From NCBI GenBank assembly GCA_028829895.1, contig CM054178.1, positions 21,043,006 through 21,107,005 of the forward strand: DNA of 64,000 bases, written 5' to 3'. The DNA comes from Sinotaia quadrata. Taxonomy: Eukaryota > Mollusca > Gastropoda > Architaenioglossa > Viviparidae. Positions 1-11,945 of this stretch are shown here, piece by piece (position 1 is the stretch's first letter; every line of letters starts with the position of its first letter). Both the position numbers and the translations under genes were made by a program. A model generated the notes under the pieces. That model worked only from the letters and a program-made list of their open reading frames with translations. It did not search any database and was not told the origin of the DNA.

Positions 1-1679
1 CCAATCACTGCAGTGTGGTGCAGATTCAATTTCCTTGTGTTTCCAATCCTCACATTTGTAACAGATCTGTCTTCTTGAAGTCAACCAGGAATTTCTTCTG
101 TCATATCAGTTTATTTAAGCAGAACAGCAATTGCAATAATTTCTAATACTCCCCTGTACCAGAAATGTTCACGTAGTCAACATACTTTTCATGCCATGTG
201 TCAAAGAAGTGTAGTTTATTTCTTTATATTACAAACTGCATTCCGCCTTTGTCTTGGTTATAGCAGTTTACACTCGGAGATTCAAATAACATGAAAGGCA
301 CTTTTTGTCTCTGAAATACATAATCAGGGGACAAACGCTAAGTTTTCAAATGTATCACTTTATACCTCCATTCTTTCTTACATTCCAATCTCAACTTACA
401 GTTTCCTGCAACTGTATTTATTAGCCTGGTACACGCACACAACATAATAAATACAGCATATCAAAACAATATCAAGTGTTAGCGCACTAACTACGAACAG
501 CACAGTTCAAACATTTGTAGAAATACTTGTTTATTCGCTTAATAATTTCTCCATAAATCACAAGTTTGGCACATAAATAGCAAAATGCACGAAATACTTC
601 ATTCTCTCTCAAACAATCAGTTAACTCACCTTCAAGCTAACAGCCACCTTTCAGGAGTGGACTTCTTGTCACTCCAGATTTAAAGTTATTAGACAGTAGA
701 TTTCTATACAGCGAGTAAACATTTTAATCTCAGCCTCTTGGCTAGTCTCGTTTCGTAAATCATAACAATTATATAATAAAAACTACTCACTGGTTTGTAT
801 TACATGAGCAATTTCTAGCACATTCTACGCTCGAACGTTTACTTCAACTCAGATATTTTCAAAAATACCATAATAACGAATGACCAAGATCAAATTACTC
901 TCATAATTTAACAATATAAATTTTAAAATAGGGATAGGCAAATTTACTCTGTCACACGTTTACCAACATTAAAGATGGATGTTCCACTGATCCAAATTGT
1001 ACAAAGAGAAATACAGCCGTAAACTAGCGCTGAAACAATTTTCTTTAATCATACACTTATAATACTGCACATAAAAGTACGAAATATCTTTTTCATAACC
1101 TGACAGTTAAAAGTAGAAAATATTCCCTTTTGATGAGTGTTGGTGTTCAAAATACACGTGTGCAACCCACTAAATAATATATATAAAACTATATATATAT
1201 AATATAAAATAATACTATGTTCTGTGAGCTGTTGGATCCACACTTTTATTTCTCAAACACAATGTTTTTTTTTAAGCTAGCTACTAACTACTGTATACAT
1301 TTCTAGTTTTATGCTGATTGATAAAATACCCATTCCACATATATAATGTAGAGTAAGTATGACATGTGTAATGATTTTGAAGATTATACATCATTGGTAT
1401 ATGCTAGGAACGTGTAAGTTGGTTCTTGGAAAAATAACACTATGTAACACAATTTTTGTTCCTGGCTTCTAAGTGTTATATTTCAATTGCTTATGTCTAA
1501 AGTACGTGAAAAAATGACTTCATTAAGCACAAACTTTGCTTACACGACAACAGCACGAAGAAAACTCGTTTTTTTGTGAAAATAGAACGATTTTTTTTTC
1601 ATTTTCGTCATTATGATCAGGTTAAAAAAAAAATTGCACAAGGAATAGACAAACACAGTCGGAAACCATTCAACAAGGT
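1..1679. other. AT-rich non-coding DNA
   Basis: No exon, RNA gene or long repeat recognised, apart from a short minus-strand copy of the dispersed repeat family at about 880-958. Confidence 0.6.
880..958 (-). repeat. Dispersed repeat family, short head fragment
   Basis: On the minus strand it reads GAGTAAATTTGCCTATCCCT and continues as in the other copies, then fades. Confidence 0.6.
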
Positions 1680-3021
1680 TCAGAAATGTGTAGATTTTCT
1701 AGATTTACGATTGTACTGTGAATCATTCTCTCGAAGTAGCCCCCAAATGTAGTCCCCCATCATGTTTTCGTTATACTGTCTTTGGTAACGACGTTCAAAG
1801 TTCAATATATCTTGATGAAAGCGCTCGCCTTGCTCCTCCGAGTAAGCGCCCATGTTCTCCTTGAATTTGTCGAGATGCGAATCAAGGATATGGACTTTCA
1901 GAGACATTCTGCATCCCATTGTGGCGTAATTCTTTATGAGAGTCTGCACCAACTCCACATAGTTTTCAGCTTTGTGATTACCTAGGAAGCCCTGAACAAC
2001 TGCAACGAAACTGCTCCAAGCCGCTCTCTCCGTCCTGTTCAACAGCTTTGCGAAATCCTCACATTCTATGATCTTTTTGATCTGTGGTCCGACGAATATA
2101 CCAGCCCTGACCTTAGCCTCGGACAGCTTTGGAAAAAGATCTTGGAGGTATTGAAATGCTGCTGACTCCTTGTCAAGAGCAGTGACAAATTGCTTAATGA
2201 GGCCTAACTTGATGTGCAGCGGTGGCATAAGCACTTTATGAGGTTCTATCAGTGGCGCCCACTTCACATTGCTCTTCCCAACAGAAAACTCGGTCCGTTG
2301 TGGCCAGTCCTTTGTGCGATAATGCGCCTTAGTGTCACGGCTGTCCCAGAGACAGAGGAAACAAGGAAATTTCGTGAAACCTCCTTGAATACCCACGAGG
2401 AATGATACCATTTTGAAGTCACCGATGACCTCCCATCCGTAGTCGTCATACTTTAATGCACTCAGCAATATTTTGACACTGGTGTAGTCCTCTTTGAGAT
2501 GCACAGAGTGGGCCATCGGGAGAGACGGGTAGTTGTTTCCATTGTGAAGCAACACGGTTTTGAGGCTCTGGGATGAACTGTCTATGAATAACTGTCTAAT
2601 AATAATAGGCGCCATTCAATAGGATTACATGCGATACCTATAGCCTGGAATAGACCGGCAACATCGTTGCAGAAGCACAGCCCATCACGCTGACTGAAGA
2701 AGTTGGAGAATCTTTGATGCCGCTTCCTCTGATCCGTGACTTGTACGCTATCATCAACCAAGTTCCACTGTTTGAGCCTGGATATCAGAAGGTCAGCATT
2801 CGATTTCGTAAGCCCGAGGTCCCTAATTAAATCGTTCACGTCTTTCTGGTTAGGGAAGTACGGCTTTCTATCCCCAACTTCATCTGCGGAATCGTAGTCC
2901 ATATCTCCAGCATCTGCCTCGCTATCTGACTTGCTGCTGTCTCCTGAAGATGACCGATGAATGAATCAGCTGGATGCAAACAATCTCTTGATGCCATATC
3001 AAATAAATAACTTCTCTTCAA
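1680..3021 (-). pseudogene. Degenerate transposon-type gene (multicopy invertebrate family), frameshifted
   Basis: Three reading-frame pieces in order. First is a short N-terminal piece (from 3021 or 2997) with DCLHPADSFIGHL. Second is an acidic piece in another frame (about 2960-2609) with SDSEADAGD, then DVNDLIRDLGLTKSNADLL and ending CNPIEWR. Third is a 930-nt piece (to 1680) starting at LFIDSSSQSL, with FPCFLCLWDSR, PPLHIKLGLIKQFV and SEEQGERFHQDILNFE. The last junction is broken by 17 extra bases (2592-2608), apparently a local duplication around AGACAGTT. I recognise this as a protein family found in many copies in invertebrate genomes and associated with mobile elements; biochemical function unknown to me. 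As I recall, relatives carry a cysteine-rich segment after the N-terminal piece, which seems deleted here. No terminal repeats were found. It lies in the paralogue's long intron or beyond its end. Confidence 0.75.
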
Positions 3022-3110
3022 CTACGAATCGTTATCCTTTCAGTCTGCAATAACACGAATTGGAATCTTGGTTCGAGACACCTGTGCTTTTAATCTTGTA
3101 CAGCTACTTT

Positions 3111-3190
3111 TGGAACGTTCAAGTACGTTCTAGAAAGTTCTGAGAGTTTCTCGAAAGTTCTGGAGGTTTCTTGAACGTTCTAGAGTGTTC
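3111..3190. promoter_or_regulatory. Heat-shock-element-like pentamer array
   Basis: Eight consecutive 10-mers, each ending in TTC, run without gaps. Read as pentamers they alternate nTTCn and nGAAn (for example GTTCT-AGAAA-GTTCT), with some units degraded to GAG or GGA. This is the arrangement of heat shock factor binding sites. It lies about 90-170 bp upstream of the first Met codon of the transposon-type gene, so it may be that element's promoter. Confidence 0.6.
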
Positions 3191-4239
3191 AGGGAGAATT
3201 GTAGAAACATGTGGACAACTCCAGCAGTTCAGGGAGGAAGCTCGGCATTGAAAGCAAATCGAGAATTTTCTCGAACACACGCGATTTTCCAATTTTCATT
3301 CCCGGTCACAGAAGCAAAGTTTTTCTGGAATAACAGCGATTTCCTTTCTGTTCTAGACCTAAAGGATTAGGAAAACACACTTTCAACCCAGGAACAGAAC
3401 AAAAGTGAAAATTTGTTACATAGTGTAATTGATGACCTGTGGATTGAATTGAAAGGAGTTCGAGAGAGCACTCTGCAGCTAGTGGTGCTTTCCACAGAGT
3501 TGTGTGGAGGTTTGTCCTGTTTTTGTTGGACCTCGGAAATGATTTAAAGACATTTGTGTTTGGAATATAATTATTATTGTTATCAAAAGATAATGAACTT
3601 ATTTTATTTTCAGTAAATGATAAAAATGATAATAAACATGTGGGGAAGAGGTTTGTTTTCATACAGATACTCGTTGATGAAAACCATACGTTTTACTTTC
3701 TTTCGGCCTTCTTTGAAGTGGATCTAATGAGATTCAAACTTGAACATATTTGTTGGACTATCTTCACCAACCCTACTAAGCTTTATATAATATAGTTTGT
3801 GAATGAAAGAGAATTTAATTTTTTATGTTGATATCTTCCGTCGGGATCACTCTCTGAAGTATCAAATGCAATGATATATTTTTGTGTGACATGATCCAAC
3901 CTACTCACTGATTATGATTATTATTATTATCAATCATCCATAACTAATTACGAGTAATGAGAACTTTAATTTATGTTATTAATACTTCTCCAGAAGACAC
4001 CACTCGTCTCTCTCACTTGGTGATATTTAAAGTATGTGATGATATGTGTTATGTTACAGAGGTGATTTTTTCATTGTCCGTGGTGATTAAGCACACAAAA
4101 TATGTATATATTCTATTTTTAAATGAATCCAGTATTAGATGAATAATTAGAAATAGTTTCTGATGTCATCTACACCAATCCTCCACAACATTAAATGAGT
4201 ATCATTGCCTGTGACAGAATTATAAATATGTTCTTTTAA
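3191..4239. other. Non-coding stretch, probable intron
   Basis: AT-rich with scattered short ORFs that lack protein-like composition. I see no EGF-type exon or splice-bounded frame. Confidence 0.5.
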
Positions 4240-5081
4240 GGCTTGTACACACCATAGTAATATAAGTTATTTTAAGGTTTGTACTCACCATAGTAATATA
4301 AGTTATTTTAAGGCGTGTACTCGCCATAGTATTATAAGTTATTTTAAGGATTGTACTCACCATAGTAATATAAGTTCTTTTAAGGCGTGTACTCGCCATC
4401 ATATTATAAGTTATTTTAAGGATTGTACTTACCATAGTATTATAAGTTATTTTAAAGATTGTACTCACCATAGTAATATAAGTTCTTTTAAGGCGTGTAC
4501 TCGCCATAGTATTATAAGTTATTTTAAGGATTGTACTCACCATAGTAATATAAGTTCTTTTAAGGCGTGTACTCGCCATCATATTATAAGTTATTTTAAG
4601 GATTGTACTTACCATAGTATTATAAGTTATTTTAAAGATTGTACTCACCATAGTAATATAAGTTCTTTTAAGGCGTGTACTCGCCATCATATTATAAGTT
4701 ATTTTAAGGATTGTACTTACCATAGTATTATAAGTTATTTTAAAGATTGTACTCACCATAGTAATATAAGTTATTTTAAGGCGTGTACTCGCCATAGTAT
4801 TATAAGTTATTTTAAGGATTGTACTCACCATAGTAATATAAGTTCTTTTAAGGCGTGTACTCGCCATCATATTATAAGTTATTTTAAGGATTGTACTTAC
4901 CATAGTATTATAAGTTATTTTAAAGATTGTACTCACCATAGTAATATAAGTTCTTTTAAGGCGTGTACTCGCCATAGTATTATAAGTTATTTTAAGGTTT
5001 GCACTCACCATAGTAGTATAAGTTCTTTTAAGGTTTTTACTCACCATAGTAGTATAAGTCCTTTTAAAGCTTGTACTCACC
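4240..5081. repeat. 36-bp minisatellite copying a 5' splice site, about 23 copies
   Basis: The unit on the minus strand is ATGGTGAGTAC followed by a 25-bp AT-rich spacer. By reading, 15 units keep GT at the donor position and 8 have GC (ATGGCGAGTAC). Variants alternate in higher-order order. The array begins at the true donor of the paralogue's exon 2. Because 36 is a multiple of 3 it carries a long chance ORF on the minus strand, which is not a gene. Confidence 0.95.
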
Positions 5082-5197
5082 ATTCGTGCATAGCCCAGTC
5101 TGTCGATTACAGTTAATGTCTCCTTCGTTACAATTCCCACACTTCGTGTTACACTGAGGATATGGGTACCGGCCAAGTGAACACGTTCCAAAAGAAC
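5081..5197 (-). CDS. Paralogous EGF receptor gene, exon 2: N-terminal EGF-like module
   Basis: 117 nt, phase 1-1. It reads SSFGTCSLGRYPYPQC, TKCGNC and CNRQTGLCTNG, with six cysteines as in exon 2 of the upstream gene. Acceptor aacAAG, donor GTGAGTAC. The donor is the edge of a 36-bp minisatellite that copies it about 23 times into the intron. No further EGF exon was found between 5080 and 1. Confidence 0.78.
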
Positions 5198-5466
5198 CTT
5201 GTTAACAAAGTACAGTACACGAATACTTATGCATATAGTCCAAGTAGTCAACAAAGCGCTCCAGCAACATGCGGGGTATACTTACTTTTAAATGCAATAA
5301 CTAATAAACACATTACAGTAAATTAATATGGTTTATTGAATAAAATCATAAGTTAAAAGGAACACATATGCAAGCATGAGTAAAGTTTGAAGTAAACATT
5401 TATTATAGCATTCCATTAGAATTCAAGTAGTAATCATAATGAAGAGTTCTAAATAGTTGTACTTAC
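5198..5466 (-). other. Paralogue intron 1
   Basis: 269-bp phase-1 intron between the signal peptide exon and the first EGF-like exon of the paralogue. It is AT-rich with no repeats. Confidence 0.7.
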
Positions 5467-5554
5467 TAATTGTTGTGCTGGCCGATACATTTTCCATCCA
5501 AATGGCCAAAACGATGACAAAGAGAAAGTGATTGCTTTCTGAACATCTGTTCAT
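5467..5554 (-). CDS. Paralogous EGF receptor gene, exon 1: signal peptide
   Basis: The ATG at 5554 opens MNRCSESNHFLFVIVLAIWM and ends SASTTI before a phase-1 donor GTAAGTAC. It is a short hydrophobic leader with the same layout and exit phase as exon 1 of the upstream gene. It splices in frame over a 269-bp intron to the exon at 5081-5197. This marks a second gene head-to-tail with the first; the rest lies beyond the window's left edge or was not recognised. Confidence 0.72.
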
Positions 5555-5953
5555 ATTCAGATGATTTTATTAACTGAATCAAAATTTGCGTTTAATTATT
5601 GCGCATTCAGATGACTACGACTTGTCCAGAAGAATGATTCTGAGAGTAAAAAAATAATATTAACAGCTCTTCTGAGAAGTAAAAAAAAAAAATATTAACA
5701 GCTCATCAACTGGTGTACATTCTACTGAGGTCATGTAAAGAATCGATCATAAAACCTAGGCTTTGTGGGTAGTTATGTTGTTTTTTTATGTATAAACATG
5801 GGCGCTTCTCTCCCTTGGCGTAATTTAAATGCGTCTACGTAAATGGAAGGGATCTTTAAATAAATGTGTATCGCAGTATTATAAGTACTGTGTTAAATTG
5901 ATTATCTTTGGTCTTGATAGTTTCCTTCGGTCTTTACAAAGCACGTGAAGTCT

Positions 5954-5959
5954 GACAGA

Positions 5960-5995
<36 letters not shown>

Positions 5996-6008
5996 TAGAT
6001 AGATAGAC

Positions 6009-6084
<76 letters not shown>

Positions 6085-6097
6085 GGATGGATGGATG

Positions 6098-6176
<79 letters not shown>
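5954..6176. repeat. (GATA)n microsatellite
   Basis: About 220 bp of GATA units with a few GACA and GGAT variants. Open frames through it encode only Tyr-Leu-Ser-Ile repeats and are not genes. Confidence 0.95.
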
Positions 6177-7379
6177 CTTTTCTTTGGCTCTCGGCATCTG
6201 TCAGGGTTGACCCGAGTGTCACCACTATACCCTGGGGTATATGAGTTATATCAAATATGTGTAATCAGTTATGATACAAGACATCTACAAGTGCCGGTGC
6301 AGAGTATGGGTCACTGGTTAGATATGTATATCTGCAACTGTTACGCCGATATACTGGTACGTCGCCAATTTGGCTCCGCCATCCCCCCCACTCAGATCTC
6401 AGCTGAGAATCAATGTTTATGAATAAAGATATATATAACGATTATAATTAAACGAACAGAGGACAAGACGTAAACATTAGAACATCAATTTGGACTACGA
6501 AAACAACGATAGAGCTAACAAATATTCGTATAAAGTTATAAAAAGAAATTTAATAAAAGAAAATTAACAAGATAAAAATTATAAGAATATAGTCATCAAC
6601 GGCAATTTTGCTACACTGGAGTCACTTTCTGGATGGGAACTTAATCGCTGGAGTGACATCGCAGTCTTGTAGACTTGAATCTGCCAGTCAATGGTTCAGA
6701 ACGTTCCACACAAGCCAGGGACAAATATTAAGATAAGCAGAACGGCCACACAGGAAAGCAAAACAGGCAGCTATTAAACGAGCAGCCAAAAACAAAAAAC
6801 CCTGCAACGCAAACAATTGCAAAGCCTAAGTGTCCAGTCTATTGCTCTATTAACAATTACTAAGTTTGGCATAGGCCTCTGAAAGAAAGAAATATTAACA
6901 TGTCAAAAAATAACATAGTATATAACATCCTAATAAAACCTAACCGTTCACACAAATACAAAGACGTTTTTACCTATTTCAGCCAGGGTTTTGCTCCGCG
7001 TATACGACCCAATATTTTGGGAAAGACTGGAGAGAAGATTTTTAGGAAGTAGTGAAGATAAAATTTTCACTGTGGCTTTTATTACCCTTGGAAATCGCAC
7101 CTTTGTCTATTAGACCCGCTTTTGACCTGTCCAATTCTTTAGCACTAATACGATTTATGTCCTCCTAACGACTTCTAACTGCACACGCTGACCGCCCACA
7201 CTGACCTGAACGTCCAACACCGGTCAATAAATCTACCCCATGCACACTCATTCGTTTCAAGACCTCGCTTCTAATTCAACAGGACGCAATACGCACTCGT
7301 GATTCTATCATTCAATTTCAATACAACAAATGAAAATTAATAAAATATATATGGGAACATCCCCCATCATACAACACCC

Positions 7380-8018
7380 CCACGCTTAAGACTATACTTG
7401 CTCGACAAGTTTGTTTCAAAAATATAAATTTTTTATTTACACACTACTCCACTTAGATAATTGGCAATAACACTTTTGCTAACTGAAATATAGCTATCAC
7501 CATCTGGTAATGTATGCTACGGGACTTTCACTAGTGCACCTTCTGTTAGCTCAAACTCAGTCAACAAGCAAATAGGAACAATGTTAACGTTGCTAGTGTC
7601 CCCAGGCTCGCTTTCTTCCCAATAGCAATAAGATGTGTGTTATATGTTTGTGTCTCTAAACACGGCACAATTTTGATCATTTACAAACGTGTCCCTTTCA
7701 ATGTACGGATGCAACAAATTAATATGAAACATCTTATCTTTCACATTCACATTTAATACGATAATTTTGTCCACTACGTTTCTCTAGTACCTCGTAAGGC
7801 CCTGTCCATTTCACTTGTAATTTGTTATGCTGTTCTGTCAACAGTAACACAATTTTATCACCAACTTTAAAAGAACGATCCTTTGCTTTCTTATTAAAGT
7901 AAACAGTCTGCTTATGTTTTGCAATACGCAAGTTTTCTTTTGCAATCTCGCTTATCTCGTCTAGTCTTTCCCTCAGATCTAAGAGATATTGGTATGTTGT
8001 ACGGACTTCGTCTACCAT
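7380..8018 (-). pseudogene. Ty3/Gypsy-type retrotransposon pol remnant
   Basis: The minus-strand ORF 8018-7734 reads YQYLLDLRERLDEI, then KAKDRSFKVGDKIVLLL, then KLQVKWTGPYEVLEK: the C-terminal end of an integrase of the type found in Ty3/Gypsy pol proteins. After RIK a frameshift occurs, and the neighbouring frame continues with DKMFHINLLHPYIERD (about 7735-7690), a usual sequel, then degraded sequence. Near 7355-7365 a purine run (GATGGGGGA on the minus strand) followed by TGTTCCC could be a polypurine tract and LTR start, but no second LTR was found. The 5' part of the element is absent. Confidence 0.7.
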
Positions 8019-8224
8019 AGGAAACTATGCCTCGTCTTTCAACACATAATCAGAATGACTGGACTACTTATATCAATCAATAAATTAATAAAGTCCACAA
8101 ATGTTACCGAACAGGAAATTCGGGACTTTAGTCTCATTTTACAGGAGTATTATTTTCTTTATTAAAGTGCTAGTGTATGTGCATGGTGTGTATGTTGTCA
8201 ATATGTATGTTTTCATGCACACAA

Positions 8225-8455
8225 AACCTTCACCACTCTCTCAATCTCATAACTATTCTTTTCACCACTCTCTCAATCTGATCACTATTCTCTTCACCAC
8301 TCTCTCAATCTCATCACTATTCTCTTCACCACTCTCTCAATCTCATCACTATTCTCTTCACCCTCTCTCAATCTCATCACTATTCTCTTCACCCTCTCTC
8401 AATCTCATCACTATTCTCTTCACCACTCTCTCAATCTCATCACTATTCTCTTCAG
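8225..8455. repeat. About 32-bp CT-rich minisatellite
   Basis: About seven to eight copies of a unit containing CACTCTCTCAATCTCATCA; two units are slightly shorter. Confidence 0.9.
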
Positions 8456-8514
8456 GGCAACAAGACGAAATATAACTCATTTTGTTTTATTGAAACATGT
8501 CACTAATAAAAAGC

Positions 8515-8850
8515 CACACATTAAACACGATCAATACAAAGTAGTGTTTGATTGATTCAACATTCATAATGAAAAGTAAATAATATCTACAGTTAATGTA
8601 CAGAAAAAATTCATATTTGATAAAGAAGATAACCTTTTCTATAATGTACAGATATAGCACCAAACATTAAACATGATCAATACAAATTATTGTTTGATTG
8701 ATTCAACATTCATAATGAAAAGTAAATAACATATTGATTCTACAATCATAATGAAAAGTAAATAATATCTACAGTTAATGTACAGAAAAATTCATATTTG
8801 ATAAAGAGGATTACCTTTTTTATAATGTACGGATATAGCACCAAATTATC
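8515..8850. repeat. Direct duplication, unit roughly 145 bp
   Basis: A segment with GATCAATACAAA and TCAACATTCATAATGAAAAG occurs twice with a third partial copy near 8730. AT-rich, no coding signal. Confidence 0.8.
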
Positions 8851-9724
8851 ATATATAGGTCATATATATGACAATAAAAAGTAGACGTCACACACCACAT
8901 GTTGAATGCACATATAATGTCAAAACTAACAGGGCCCTCCATAAACGGATTATTAGACATTGCCCTGAGTACGATCATTAATAAATGACACTGGTTCTCA
9001 CTCCTCGTGAAACGTAAATTCCAGTGAATGCATGAGCCAACCTCAAATCATGTTATGAATAAATGGCTTACTGCATGGTGCAAGTGTTCCTGAGAAGCAA
9101 GCCAGTTTGGATCAGCCAATGACCATATACTGGCCAACTATAGTTAACCAAAGGCCTTCTTCTTCGACTGTAATTGACCAATGAGTGCTGAGCGAACACA
9201 TAGGGAAACATCTATCTATCTATCTATTCACAATCATTGACCAAGGATCCCCCTTGCAGTATGACATATCCAGCATTCCCTCTGTCCATTTTTTCCGAGA
9301 GTTGTACAAAAACGCTGTTACAATGAGTAAACCATAGTTGTAAGTCTAAAACTATCATATTCATTTTTCTTTTGCAACTAAACAGAACGTAAAGTTTTTT
9401 TGTCTTTCAGCTGAGAGGCAATGTATTTTAATTTTCCTGTGTACCTTGTGTGCTGTTTTAATTCTAAGATAAAAATTGTATTTTATTCAGCAGAAATACT
9501 ATGCAATTTATGCTGATTTATTTATTTGTAACTAAAATGCTAATCAATGTGGGAATTTTGTAAAGTGTCTGATACAACGAATTTGCATTTCTATGGAATA
9601 ACATTTATGATTCATATCCATTGTCATTACAACTTTGACCTTTAAAATGTTGGTTATGACCTAGGGATTTTCTATTTTCATTATTTGGTCTTTATCTCTA
9701 TTTCATTGACTTGGCATAACTGTA

Positions 9725-9850
9725 TTTGGAAAATATAAATGTAACTTTACTTTGTTGATATCATATAAATGTATCTAGAAAATATAAATGTAACTTTGCT
9801 TTGTTGATATCACATAAATGTATCTAGAAAATATAAATGTAACTTTACTT
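9725..9850. repeat. Short tandem repeat, about 53 bp, 2-3 copies
   Basis: Repeated segment with AAATATAAATGTAACTTT and TTGTTGATATCA. Confidence 0.8.
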
Positions 9851-10640
9851 CATAGATACTGCATAATTAAAATCTGGGGAGATGTAACGCAGCATTAATC
9901 TGTTAATACAGTATAAATGTAACTGGAAAAGCAAGCACCTTATGAGTGGACAAGTAGCTGAATTCATTGTTCACGTGTGGTGAACTAAATAGTTGTATTC
10001 AGTAATTGTAAAATATATTCTAAAGAGTTATTAAATGAAAGAGATAGTCGATACCTGGCTATCTGAATTTCTACAGAAGAAATAATGTCCTGCTGTGAAA
10101 AACATTCCACAGAAATTTTCTTTCCTTCTCTCTCTCTCATTCTCTCTCTCTCTCTGACACACACATACACACACAATGTGAGACAGATCATTTGAGAATT
10201 TTATAAAAGAAATACTCACAAGAGCATTGGTAGCATACAAGCAGATAAAAAGGTGTTCATAACAACATTAATAATACACAAGATAGCAGAGAAATATTCA
10301 CACAGCATGTGTGTGAGTAGTACTGTGTCAAGTAATTCAAGAAAAAAGAGATGAAGAGATCAAAACATGATTACATTTTTCGGATTAGATCTTGTTGACT
10401 AATTTTCGATAATGAGTTGACAGTTAAAATGATGTAGACTGTAGAGTAAACACTCTTAAATTCTAAATCATAATTATACAGGTGACATTGGATTCATTTA
10501 CATTTCGATATCAACCCGATTTCTGATATAATCACTTTATCGTGGATCAAGTTTGCTGTGAAGTCGATATATCTATCAGTGGACTTCTTTCAAAAGATTA
10601 GTTTTTCTCTCAGCGATGGTAAACAGTTGATGTGTCTTGC

Positions 10641-10785
10641 GTCTTGTTACATTCCAGTATTTGTTTAGAGACCCTGTATCAGCACTCTTGGTGCTGTTAC
10701 ATTCCAGTATTTGTTTAGAGATCCTGTATCAGCACTCTTGGTGCTGTTACATTCCAGTATTTGTTTAGAGACCCTGTATCAGCAT
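10641..10785. repeat. 50-bp tandem repeat, 3 copies
   Basis: TTACATTCCAGTATTTGTTT recurs at 10647, 10697 and 10747. Confidence 0.9.
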
Positions 10786-11764
10786 GAAGATTTAAAGATT
10801 ATTAATTTACAACATTCACCTATGCTGACTAGTTGCCCAGATTCACTCTTCAGTCTCCTAAATTAACTCCCTTAGTTTAGATATCAAATTTAGTGACAGG
10901 CAAACCTGTGTAATAAAGCACGAACTGGGTACTTTATCTAATTACAACTAATTATGAATTCAAACAATCATCATCTTGACTCTGCCCCCCAACCCAATCC
11001 CTAATTGGTTTTCCTCACAATAATTAGCCAACTTCTGTAATTAGATAACAATAAAAGTATTTAATAAAATTAACAATTAACAAAAGGTAATTCCATACAT
11101 CAAATTCCCAATACGAAAGTCATAGGACTACCTATTGTCTTTAGAGTTTGTACGAATCGTAAGTTACAGACTGGTTTTAGAATCCACCACTATTCACTTA
11201 TCTTCATCTGTTATGGCAGCACCCACTCCCCACCAGTGCATTGTTGGATATCGGAGATTCTAGCGGCTCATTGATTTTGGTTCTCCAACCTTCAGTTGTA
11301 AGGCCTAGTGTTCACTAAGTCTCAGCATGTCGAATGCTCAAGATCCAGATAGAATCCACAAAAAGTTCAGGTATGAACTTCAAATAACTAAACCCACGAA
11401 CGTAATCATACAGGCATGAACTGAAAACCCACTCTGAAAATATAATTTCATTCCATGAGCGACAATTCTAATTATGCGCCGATCCGTACATGTGACAGAG
11501 ACAATAGAGTAGCCTACTCACAAATCGACATTTGAATCGTATTTTATATACGATGTATTATATATTGAAAAATAAAATATGTGAAATAAAAGATATAGCT
11601 CAAAATCATGCACATGCGAATTACAATTATAATGCAACATATTACACGCAAGTGGATTAGATCATTGCATATGGAGGTATTTGTATTTCACAATGAAAAG
11701 TAAAATATGTGAAATAAAATACAATTCAAATCACGCACGTGAATATTACAATTGCAACAAAGCA

Positions 11765-11945
11765 TTTTACATGCAAGTGGGTTTAAATTATTATGTACAA
11801 AAATAGTTCAATGTGCACAGCGTTTTACACGCAAGTGGGTTTAAATTATTATGTACAAAAATAGTTCAATGTACACAGCGTTTTACACGCAAGTGGGTTT
11901 AAATTATTATGTACAAAAATAGTTCAATGTGCACAGCGTTTCAGA
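11765..11945. repeat. 58-bp tandem repeat, 3 copies
   Basis: AAGTGGGTTTAAATTATTAT recurs at 11775, 11833 and 11891. Confidence 0.9.

Noticed and set aside
4220..5254. 344-codon minus-strand ORF
   Set aside because: It reads a 36-bp minisatellite in a frame different from the EGF exon it overlaps; the 12-codon period keeps any stop-free frame open.
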